A DNA stretch of 8,000 bases from Treponema sp. (lineage in GTDB: Bacteria; Spirochaetota; Spirochaetia; Treponematales; Treponemataceae): NCBI GenBank assembly GCA_016297415.1, contig JAEDGQ010000088.1:1-8000 (forward strand), written 5' to 3'. Made by a program: the position numbers and the translations under genes. Positions 1-6,900 of the stretch are shown here, one piece after another. Position 1 is the first letter of the stretch, and the number at the start of each line of letters is the position of its first letter. The notes under the pieces were generated by a model. That model worked only from the letters and a program-made list of their open reading frames with translations, made no database searches and had not been told where the DNA came from.

Positions 1-76
1 TCGCAAGCCGTTTCACTCCTTTGCGCCATTTTTCAATACAAAATCAGTTATAATGGGTTTGCCCTGAATTTTAATG

Positions 77-93
77 TGTGTCTATTTGACACA
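77..93. promoter_or_regulatory. Perfect 6-bp dyad TGTGTC-N5-GACACA, operator-like
   Basis: The sequence TGTGTC (77-82), a TATTT spacer and GACACA (88-93) form a perfect inverted repeat. Its right arm overlaps the TTGACA hexamer at 86-91. A further GACACA half-site occurs at 128-133. The centre lies about 229 bp upstream of the predicted sigma-54 start, which is far but possible for an enhancer-binding protein. It could instead be a repressor operator over the TTGACA promoter, or chance. Confidence 0.4.
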
Positions 94-114
94 GTGCTTT
101 TTTGAAGTGAAAAT
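86..114 (+). promoter_or_regulatory. Candidate sigma-70-type promoter
   Basis: A perfect -35 hexamer TTGACA (86-91) is followed by a 17-bp spacer and GAAAAT (109-114), which matches the -10 consensus at four of six positions. Transcription would start near 121, giving a leader of roughly 230 nt through the GC-rich foldback into the sigma factor gene. The -35 is strong and the -10 weak, and the element sits between two dyads, so this is a plausible regulated second promoter and not a certain one. Confidence 0.35.
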
Positions 115-127
115 TTTGAGTCAAAAT
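113..127. promoter_or_regulatory. Perfect 7-bp dyad ATTTTGA-G-TCAAAAT
   Basis: Two 7-bp arms are separated by one base, a compact palindrome of the kind bound by dimeric regulators. It starts at the end of the candidate -10 and covers the start site of the upstream promoter. Its centre is about 194 bp upstream of the predicted sigma-54 start. Either operator or enhancer use is inference. Palindromes built from A and T runs also arise by chance in AT-rich DNA. Confidence 0.35.
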
Positions 128-138
128 GACACACGAGA

Positions 139-270
139 AGCGCGCCAGGGGCCGGAAGGGCGCAATGCGCGTCCGCAGGACCGACCGTAGGGGAGCCTGG
201 AGACCCCTTTTTAATGGAAAAAGAGGTCCTTCAGGTACAAAACTATGGAATTTTAAGAGGTTTGGCGCCC
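139..270. repeat. GC-rich foldback island (candidate interspersed element or structured RNA)
   Basis: GC content rises sharply over the AT-rich surroundings, mainly between 139 and 207. Pairings visible by eye are GGGCGC (158-163) with GCGCCC (265-270), a hairpin GTCC-GCA-GGAC (171-181), and a long hairpin at 195-236; together they could make a three-way junction. Alternatives compete: GCGCC (142-146) with GGCGC (159-163), and a local hairpin at 158-174. The stretch 174-187 matches 12 of 14 bases of the minus strand at 7810-7823, in another GC-rich island upstream of dnaE. That points to a repeat family, but genome copies would have to be shown. Confidence 0.4.
195..236. repeat. Long imperfect hairpin
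   Basis: An inner stem pairs 202-212 with 218-228 (11 positions, one C-A mismatch at 206/224) around a 5-nt AATGG loop. After a small internal loop, CCTG (196-199) pairs with CAGG (232-235). The T run lies inside the stem and no U tract follows on either strand, so it does not look like an ordinary intrinsic terminator. It lies 78 to 119 bp upstream of the predicted sigma-54 start, the usual distance for enhancer sites or DNA-bending proteins. Confidence 0.45.
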
Positions 271-286
271 GTAAAAATACAAAAAG

Positions 287-303
287 TTGGCACGGAATTT
301 GCA
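287..303 (+). promoter_or_regulatory. Sigma-54 (RpoN) -24/-12 promoter
   Basis: TTGGCACGGAATTTGCA fits the sigma-54 consensus YTGGCACGRNNNTTGCW at every defined position. The GG (289-290) and GC (301-302) doublets are separated by the obligatory 10 bp. Counting GC as -13/-12 puts transcription start near 314, leaving a 35-nt leader with a good Shine-Dalgarno before the ATG at 349. Promoters of this class need RpoN plus an ATP-dependent enhancer-binding activator. The perfect match, correct spacing and placement ahead of a gene make this the best supported regulatory site in the window. Confidence 0.85.
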
Positions 304-308
304 TATAT

Positions 309-330
309 TTTATTGAAAATTTATTGAAAA
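309..330 (+). repeat. 11-bp perfect tandem duplication over the predicted start site
   Basis: TTTATTGAAAA occurs twice back to back (309-319 and 320-330), ending seven bases before the Shine-Dalgarno GGAGG (337-341). The predicted sigma-54 start (about 314) falls in the first copy, so the initial transcribed sequence and leader are made of this repeat. It may be a slippage duplication in AT-rich DNA, or may tune leader length or melting. Confidence 0.6.
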
Positions 331-348
331 ATAATTGGAGGAATCAGT

Positions 349-1191
349 ATGACAAATGACGAAGAAATCCTTGGAATGTATCTTAAAGAAATCAGTAAAA
401 TTCCACTTCTGGATCACGATGAAGAAACTGCTCTTGCCGAAAAAGCCCGTATGGGAGATAAAGCCAGCAGAGATAAGATTGTTAATTCAAACCTCCGTTT
501 TGTAATTAATGTTGCAAAAAAATATCAGAATCATGGCCTTGATCTGGTTGATTTAATCAGCGAGGGAAATATCGGGCTTTTGACTGCCATTGATAAATTT
601 GATTCTTCAAAAGGATATCATTTTATTTCTTACGCTGTATGGTGGATTCGTCAGTCCATTCTTAAAGCTATTTGTGAAAAAGGTCGTGCAATTCGCCTTC
701 CAATGAACAGAGTTAATGAAATTGTACAGATTGAAAAGGCCAGAAAACATGTTGGTGCAGGGAAATCTGAAAAGCAGGAAATTTCTGCTGTTGCACAGAT
801 GCTTGGACTTGAAGAAAAACATATTCGTGAAATGCTTCAGATCAGCCGCGAAATGGTTAGTCTTGATGCTCCTGTAGAAGGTAAGGACGGAGATACTGGT
901 TCTGTTGGTGATTTTATCAGCGATGAAAATTATTCAAATGTTGATGAAAAAATCATGGAAGAAAGTCTTAAAAAAGATATGGATGAAATGCTTGGCACTC
1001 TTAAGCCAAATGAAGAAAAAGTTCTTCGCCTTCGTTATGGTATTGGTGGTTCTAAGCCAATGTCTCTTTCTCAGGTTGGTGAACACTGCAACCTTACAAA
1101 AGAAAGAATCCGTCAGATTGAAAAAACTGCAATCAGCCGTATGCAGCATCCTGTAAGATCTAAGAAACTTTACAGCTACGTTGTTGCCTAG
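349..1191 (+). CDS. Sigma-70-family RNA polymerase sigma factor, group 2-like
   Basis: This 280-residue cytoplasmic protein directs core RNA polymerase to promoters. Region 1.2 is at about residues 5-37 (MYLKEISKIPLL). Region 2 is at 46-115, with the conserved core-binding and melting motif around GYHFISYAVWWIRQSI (89-104). Region 3 follows RAIRLPMNRV (113-122) and includes a region 3.2 finger near SLDAPVEGKD (171-180). Region 4 spans about 212-275, with the -35-reading helix-turn-helix at 239-265 (ERIRQIEKTA, then MQHP). It lacks region 1.1 and the long non-conserved insert of a primary RpoD, so an alternative (RpoS/SigA-like) factor fits better than the housekeeping sigma; I assign no symbol. 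The ATG has GGAGG (337-341) seven bases upstream. A sigma-54 promoter lies just ahead, implying production on an RpoN-dependent signal. The stop overlaps the recG stop tail to tail. Confidence 0.92.
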   Translation: MTNDEEILGMYLKEISKIPLLDHDEETALAEKARMGDKASRDKIVNSNLRFVINVAKKYQNHGLDLVDLISEGNIGLLTAIDKFDSSKGYHFISYAVWWIRQSILKAICEKGRAIRLPMNRVNEIVQIEKARKHVGAGKSEKQEISAVAQMLGLEEKHIREMLQISREMVSLDAPVEGKDGDTGSVGDFISDENYSNVDEKIMEESLKKDMDEMLGTLKPNEEKVLRLRYGIGGSKPMSLSQVGEHCNLTKERIRQIEKTAISRMQHPVRSKKLYSYVVA

Positions 1192-3317
1192 ATTTTTGCT
1201 TCCGGATATTCCCGGAGGATGGTGCTGAAGGCGTCTGCCCTTGCTGCTGTCATGATTTTCTGGTCTCTGATTAAATCAGCCAGTGCAAAAGCTAATTCAC
1301 CACTTTGAGCGGTTCCGGTAATTTCGCCGGGACCTCTTAGTTTTAAATCTTCTTCTGCTATTATAAAACCGTCGGTGTTTTCCCGGATAGCTTTGATTCT
1401 TGCAATTCCTGTTTCTGAAATATTTGCTGAATAAATCAGGAAGCAGTAGGACTGGCTTTTTCCGCGCCCTACACGACCTCGTAACTGGTGGAGGGCTGCA
1501 AGTCCAAAATGATCGGCCTGTTCAATTACCATACAGGTTGCATTTGGTACATCAACGCCTACTTCAACTACAGTTGTTGCAACAAGAATCTGAATAAGTC
1601 CCGATTTAAAATCTGAGAGAATCTTGTTCTGTTCTTCTTCGTCAACTTTGCCGTGAATCAGGGCACATTTATATTCAGGATAGACCTGTGTCTGCAGAAA
1701 CCTGAACATTTCTTCTGCAGATTTTACTTTCTGGCGGGAAGAGGTGTTTGTTTCTATTGCAGGATATACAAAATAAGCCTGATGTCCCTGTTTAAGCTGT
1801 GAGCGGACTGCTTCGTAAGCTTTAGCTTCATTTCCTTCTTTAGTTAAGAAAGTCTGTACTGGCAGACGACCTTCAGGCATAGTTCTAATGGTTAAAATAT
1901 CCAGATCCCCAAAGGCTGTAAGGGCCAGTGTCTGTGGAATCGGTGTAGCACTCATCATAAGAAGATTTGGTTCCGAAAGTTTTGGTTTAATACTTGTGCG
2001 GCCTTTATCTATAATTGCTCCACGCTGCATTACTCCGAATCTGTGCTGCTCGTCAATGATTGTAAGAGCCAGATCATGGTATTGTACATTTTTGCTGAAT
2101 AAAGCATGTGTTCCAACAACAAGATTGATTGTTCCGTCTTTAAGGGCATTTAAAAGCTGAAGACGGCCTTTTGCATTAATATTGCCGGTTAAAAAAGCAA
2201 TATTGATACCCAGGGCCTGAAGCTGATTTGCTGCATTATCTGCGTGTTGTCTGGCCAGAAGTTCTGTTGGTGCCATAAGTGCCACCTGACTTCCGTAGTC
2301 TATAATTCTTAAAGCGGCAAAAAAAGAAACAAGAGTTTTTCCGGAACCAACATCTCCCTGAAGAAGACTTCTCATTGAATTTTTAATTGAACTGCTCTGT
2401 TCCTGATTGTAGCTTTTGTCTATGTCCATGTTCATGGAAAAAATGACAGATTTCTGGTCTTCAGTTGGTTTGAAAGTCAGACGCTGAAGATACATTTTTT
2501 GTTTTGGTGAAAGACTTGCTAAAAACTGCTGGTCTGTAACAGGAACATTTTTCTGTTTTGCAGCTTCAAGAGACGGAAGTTTTCCTCTGTGTTCTACAGA
2601 TTGACGAGCCACTGCTTTCTGGAAATTGTACAGTTCTTCAAAAACAAGTGTGTTTCTGGCTGCATTGTATTCTGCCATTGAGGCTGGATTGTGCATTATC
2701 TGAATCGCCTGCTTTTTATGGAGCAGATTGTGTTTTTCGATTATGTCTTCAGGAATTTCGTCTTCGATTCCCATGGCAAACTGAGACATGGCAGCTTTAA
2801 CGGCTTTCTGCATTATTTTCTGTGTAAGGCCTTCGGTAAGAGGGTAGACAGGTACGATTCTGCTGTCTGGTACAGGTGCGCTTAAATAATCTTCCAGATT
2901 TCCGTCATCTGCGATTTTTTCTGCTTCAAAAGCAGTGGACTGTAAAACATTGTATTTTGTTTCAAAACGGCCAGTAACTGCAATAATCGCTCCTGCAGGA
3001 AGGGATTTTTCGAGAAAAGGCCTGTTAAAAGCTATAAGCTGGGCAGAGGCTGTTCCGTCGTTAATAAGGATTTTCAGGGTTTTCATATTTCCCCAGCCAA
3101 ACCATTCGTGACCTGTAACCCGTGCAATTGTGTGGGCTTTGGAATGATTCAGACTTTGAGAAAGGGTAATTTTTTGAGTTCTGTCTTCATAATCACGAGG
3201 GTAAAACTGAAGCAGGTCGCCTACAGTAAAAATATTAAGATTTGAAAAGTGAGCGGCAGTACCAGGTCCAATGCCAGGCAAAGAGACTATTGAGTTTTTA
3301 ATTTCGCTAACTTTCAT
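1188..3317 (-). CDS. recG: ATP-dependent DNA helicase RecG
   Basis: RecG is a double-strand DNA translocase that regresses stalled replication forks and branch-migrates Holliday junctions, D-loops and R-loops. The 709-residue product is near normal family length. A helix-hairpin-helix-like N-terminus (LPGIGPGTA, 13-21) precedes an OB-fold wedge domain (about 60-160). The helicase core has Walker A GDVGSGKT (321-328), Walker B/motif II DEQH (422-425), motif III SATPIPQT (456-463), motif V near EVGVDVP (585-591) and motif VI QLRGRVGRG (611-619). The C-terminal RecG signature appears as RGPGEITGTAQSG (661-673), slightly diverged from the common form with an FLGTRQSG ending. It is last in the dnaE-yggT-recG unit, 12 bp after the YggT gene and in the same frame. 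No Shine-Dalgarno is visible before the ATG, only an A-rich stretch, so translation may be coupled to the upstream gene. Confidence 0.96.
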   Translation of the reverse strand: MKVSEIKNSIVSLPGIGPGTAAHFSNLNIFTVGDLLQFYPRDYEDRTQKITLSQSLNHSKAHTIARVTGHEWFGWGNMKTLKILINDGTASAQLIAFNRPFLEKSLPAGAIIAVTGRFETKYNVLQSTAFEAEKIADDGNLEDYLSAPVPDSRIVPVYPLTEGLTQKIMQKAVKAAMSQFAMGIEDEIPEDIIEKHNLLHKKQAIQIMHNPASMAEYNAARNTLVFEELYNFQKAVARQSVEHRGKLPSLEAAKQKNVPVTDQQFLASLSPKQKMYLQRLTFKPTEDQKSVIFSMNMDIDKSYNQEQSSSIKNSMRSLLQGDVGSGKTLVSFFAALRIIDYGSQVALMAPTELLARQHADNAANQLQALGINIAFLTGNINAKGRLQLLNALKDGTINLVVGTHALFSKNVQYHDLALTIIDEQHRFGVMQRGAIIDKGRTSIKPKLSEPNLLMMSATPIPQTLALTAFGDLDILTIRTMPEGRLPVQTFLTKEGNEAKAYEAVRSQLKQGHQAYFVYPAIETNTSSRQKVKSAEEMFRFLQTQVYPEYKCALIHGKVDEEEQNKILSDFKSGLIQILVATTVVEVGVDVPNATCMVIEQADHFGLAALHQLRGRVGRGKSQSYCFLIYSANISETGIARIKAIRENTDGFIIAEEDLKLRGPGEITGTAQSGELAFALADLIRDQKIMTAARADAFSTILREYPEAKI

Positions 3318-3329
3318 AGATTTTTTTTA

Positions 3330-3935
3330 TTAAAAAGGTGATGAAGCAAGTGCCTGACACAGCATCAAAATTAAGGTATCAAGAATTGTACAGCCAGCCC
3401 AAAGGACAACTACGGATATAATAAGTGCTTTTGTAAAAGACACCATACGACGGAAGAAAATTCCAGAAATTTTAAAGATTAAGGGCGAAACGAAACTGTC
3501 AATCTGATCCCAGACAGGATTATAACTGGAGTAAGAGCCTCTTGCGGTTTTCTGCATAACAATAAAAACAATGAGACGAATAAAAAGAAGAAAACCAATG
3601 AACTTTAATGCGGAACTTACAAAAGACCAGGCAAGCTGAATAAGCATTGCGCAAATATAGCCGATTGTAAGGGGAACACCGGCGGAAAGACTTTCAAGTA
3701 TTGTGGACAAGGCAAAAAGAATACAAAGTGCAAGGGCAGGTGAAAAATTAAGTCCACGGTAACTTAAAAAACGGAGAGATTTAAAAAGATTAATGTATGG
3801 ATCACAGATTGAGGAAAGAATCTGGCCTATTGATGAATAGTTTGCTTTAGGAAACCAGGTAAGCAGGATTCTGATAAAGCAGAGTACAGAGTAGAGCCAT
3901 AGGGCTTTTGAAAGAAAGTAGAAGAAATGCAGCAT
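3330..3935 (-). CDS. YggT-family membrane protein (two YGGT repeats)
   Basis: This predicted 201-residue integral inner-membrane protein has two copies of the YGGT module. The first is at about residues 10-85, with FIRILLTWFP (20-29) and a DPYINLFKSL amphipathic stretch (45-54). The second is at about 105-190, starting LLFIRLIVFIV (116-126), with FVSPLIFKI (148-156). Hydrophobic segments at about 3-27, 66-84, 88-126 (probably two) and 167-190 suggest four or five membrane spans. YggT proteins have been linked to osmotic stress and to cell division or membrane organisation in other bacteria, but no reaction is known, so the role here is open. I place the start at 3935, not at an upstream in-frame ATG (3971), because GGAGG lies six bases before it and the longer version would run into dnaE. 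It sits 19 bp after dnaE and ends with a double stop, TAATAA. Confidence 0.82.
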   Translation of the reverse strand: MLHFFYFLSKALWLYSVLCFIRILLTWFPKANYSSIGQILSSICDPYINLFKSLRFLSYRGLNFSPALALCILFALSTILESLSAGVPLTIGYICAMLIQLAWSFVSSALKFIGFLLFIRLIVFIVMQKTARGSYSSYNPVWDQIDSFVSPLIFKISGIFFRRMVSFTKALIISVVVLWAGCTILDTLILMLCQALASSPF

Positions 3936-3941
3936 TAAAAA

Positions 3942-3946
3942 CCTCC
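3942..3946 (-). promoter_or_regulatory. Shine-Dalgarno deciding the YggT-gene start
   Basis: CCTCC on the plus strand reads GGAGG on the coding strand, six bases before the ATG at 3935. The alternative in-frame ATG at 3971 lies inside the dnaE coding end and would add a basic peptide (PGCCKKKRRF) that does not belong to the YGGT fold, so the internal start is preferred. Confidence 0.8.
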
Positions 3947-3954
3947 GTTTTTTT

Positions 3955-6900
3955 TTACAGCATCCAGGCATCTTTTACAAAAGGCTGATCTTTTAATGCC
4001 TCCAGGAATTCTTTTGTACCTGGTACAGACAGCTGTGTATTAGCTTTGATTGTATAAGATGAGTCACCTGCATTTATATGAATGTAAACTGAACAGGTTC
4101 CGCTTGTATCAAAAAGAAATTCTTTAAGTTTGAAAACCTGTTTTTCTGAATTAAAGCCATCATCAAGAAGAATATGTACCTCCTGAACAGCTCTGTTCTG
4201 AAGAGCTTCAGGATCCTCCATGGAATCTACATTGAAAGATGGAGTTTCCCGGCTTCCGTCAACTTTTCCCCGGAAGGCATATATTTTTCCTGTTTCAATT
4301 TTTCCCTGAAGTTCGTTCCAGGTCTTAGAGAAGAATGTGAGGTCAATAAAGCCAGAGTAATCCTGAAGTTTTCCAAATGCCATTGTAGTCTGCTTTTTAG
4401 TTACAATGGTACGAATTTCAGTAATCATACCCAATGCTACATATTCTTTTCCAAAATTTTTCATCTGCCATGGATTTGTTCCTGAGGCCAGCATTGAGTT
4501 GCGTAAATTCTGAGAAATTTTAGCTTCCCGTTCAATGTTTGTGGAATTGAGAGTAGCCTTTTCGTAAGCTTTTCTGTAGTCATCCAGCGGATGACCTGAA
4601 ACATAGCAGCCGATAAGTTCTTTTTCGAGGGTCAATTTTTCCATTTTGGAACAGTCTGGCACCTGATCAAAAACAAAGTCAGCAAATACTTTTTCATCTG
4701 TGTTTTCAAAAAGACTGATCTGACCATCATCGCCGCCGGAAAGTTTCTTTTCGGTGTAAGCCCAGGCTCTGTCCAGATTGGCAAGAAGAGTTGGTCTGTT
4801 CTGATCCAGATTGTCGAAACCGCCACATTTAATAAGAACTTCAATTGCTTTTTTGTTGATGGCAAGCTTTTCGCCTTTTTTAGAACCTGTTTCAAGGTCA
4901 ATAATGTCTTCTTTTACCAGGAAGAGTCTTTCAAGGAAGTCCATAAAGGTTTTATATGGTCCGTTGGCATTCCGTTCTTCAACAATTGCCTTGGCTGCCG
5001 TGTCACCCATACCTTTAATACCCTTAAATCCAAATACAATGTGACCGTCTACAACGTCGAAAATTGCATCAGAACGGTTTACATCCGGCGGATCAACCTT
5101 AACACCGATTCGGCGGGCTTCTTCGATGTAGAATGGAAGACCATCAGTTGAGGTAATTTCGTTTGTTAAGTTGGCAGCCATGAATTCTGCCGGATAATTT
5201 GCTTTTAGCCAGCCTGTACGGTAAGCAAGAACAGAGTAGGCTGCCGCATGAGATTTGTTAAAACCATATCCTGCAAATGGAATCATGATTTCGAAGATGT
5301 CTTCCGCATGTTCTTTTGTGAAGCCCTGCTTTAATGCACCTTCAACAAATTCCACTTTTTTGCCCATAAGAACTTCAGGCTTCTTTTTACCCATGGCACG
5401 ACGAAGCATATCGGCTCCACCAAGGGAGAATCCGGCGATTTTCTGAGAAACCTGCATAACCTGTTCCTGATAAACCATTACACCGTATGTTTCTTTAAGA
5501 ATACCTTCCAGACAAGGATCAGGATAATGAACAGTTTCCGGCTTCCATTTACCTTCGATGTAATTTGGAATGTAATCCATTGGGCCTGGACGGTACAAAG
5601 CGTTTAAGGCTACAAGGTCTTCCAGTTTTTCTGGCTGGAACTGACGGAGAATTTTCTGCATGCCTGGAGATTCAAACTGGAATACTGCAACAGAGTCTCC
5701 CCGCTTAAAGAGATCGAAAGCTTTTTTATCTGTTTCTGAAACGTTGGCACAGATAAATTCCGGCTCTTCAGGTTTTTTATGTTTATTGATAATAGTTTCT
5801 GCGTAACGGATAAGTGAAAGAGTCTTGAGTCCCAGGTAGTCAAACTTAACAAGACCACAAGGTTCAATAATATCCATTGTGTACTGTACACCGATTTTCT
5901 TTTCCCCTTTATCTTCAATGGAAAAAACAGGAGCCCAGTCAGGCAGCTCTGTAAGACCGATTACCATACCAGAAGCGTGAAGACCAGTGTTTCGTTTACA
6001 GCCTTCAAGCTTTACTGCAAGGTCAAAGAGTTTTTCGTATCTTGGATCGTGACGGAATTCTGCCAGCTGTCCCCCGTCAGGAAATTTTTCGTTAGGCGGT
6101 TCAAAACAGTTTTTAAGCTTAGCCTTTAAGTTTTCAGAAACTTTTGACTTAAGCATGTTTACTTCGGCAAGAGGAATGCCAAGAGTTCGTCCAACATCTG
6201 CAATTACGTTCTTTGGTTTAAGGGTACCGAAAGTTACAATGTGACCAACTTTCTTTTCGCCGTACAGGTCCCGGGTGTGCTGAATGATATCCTGTCTGAA
6301 GTCGAAGTCCATATCAACGTCAAAATCAGGCATGGAAACTCGTTCAGGGTTAAGGAATCGTTCAAAAATCAGTTTGTAACGGAAGGGATCAATATCGGTA
6401 ATTGTAAGACAGTAGGCAACAAGAGAACCGGCTCCGGAACCTCGTCCAGGACCAATGGGCATGTAAGGTTTTGGTCTGTTGTTTACGTTGTCATAGGTAG
6501 ACTTAGCCCAGTTAATGAATTCCCATACAATAAGGAAGTAACCGGAAAAGCCCATCTTAAGGATAATGCCCATTTCGTATTCGCATCGCTGGCGGATTTC
6601 CGGAGTAATTTCCTTGTATCGCATGCGCAGTCCTTTTTCAACGAGAAAGCGCATGTAGTCATCCTGGTTTTTAGTATAATCTTCGTGAGTCTGAAACTCT
6701 TTTGGAAGTTCAAAACGGGGAAGTGTTCCTTTAAGTTCCTGGGTTTTATACTGATGAATGGTAAGATTACACATGTTTGCAATCTTTACAGTATTGTCAA
6801 ACGCTTCCGGACAGTCGGGGAAGAGGGCTCTCATTTCGGCTTCAGTTTTAAAGTACCATTCGTGACGGTCCCCGCCCATGGAAGATTTTCCAGTTTCCAT

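Larger units (their letters stand above)
1..348. other. Non-coding regulatory region upstream of the sigma factor gene
   Basis: No convincing gene lies here. Short open frames on both strands run across the promoter and ribosome binding site and give arginine-rich or unstructured peptides, so I treat the region as non-coding. In order it holds a lone TATAAT (49-54), two dyads, a candidate sigma-70 promoter, a GC-rich foldback island, a sigma-54 promoter, a tandem repeat over the predicted transcription start, and the Shine-Dalgarno. The first 70 bases show nothing else I can support. Confidence 0.75.

Noticed and set aside
49..54. Perfect TATAAT on the plus strand
   Set aside because: No acceptable -35 lies 16-18 bp upstream (the positions read CCATTT or similar), and an isolated hexamer is expected by chance in AT-rich DNA. 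It could still belong to a unit reaching in from the left edge.
71..304. 77-residue open frame on the minus strand of the same region
   Set aside because: It has no Shine-Dalgarno or recognisable domain and covers the promoter elements on the other strand.
126..359. 77-residue open frame on the plus strand running into the sigma factor start
   Set aside because: It crosses the sigma-54 promoter, the tandem repeat and the Shine-Dalgarno, overlaps the sigma gene start, has no ribosome binding site, and encodes an arginine-rich peptide typical of spurious translation of GC-rich DNA.
349..1191. Calling the sigma factor the primary housekeeping RpoD
   Set aside because: It lacks region 1.1 and the non-conserved insert, is only 280 residues long, and follows a sigma-54 promoter. 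None of these suits an essential constitutive sigma.
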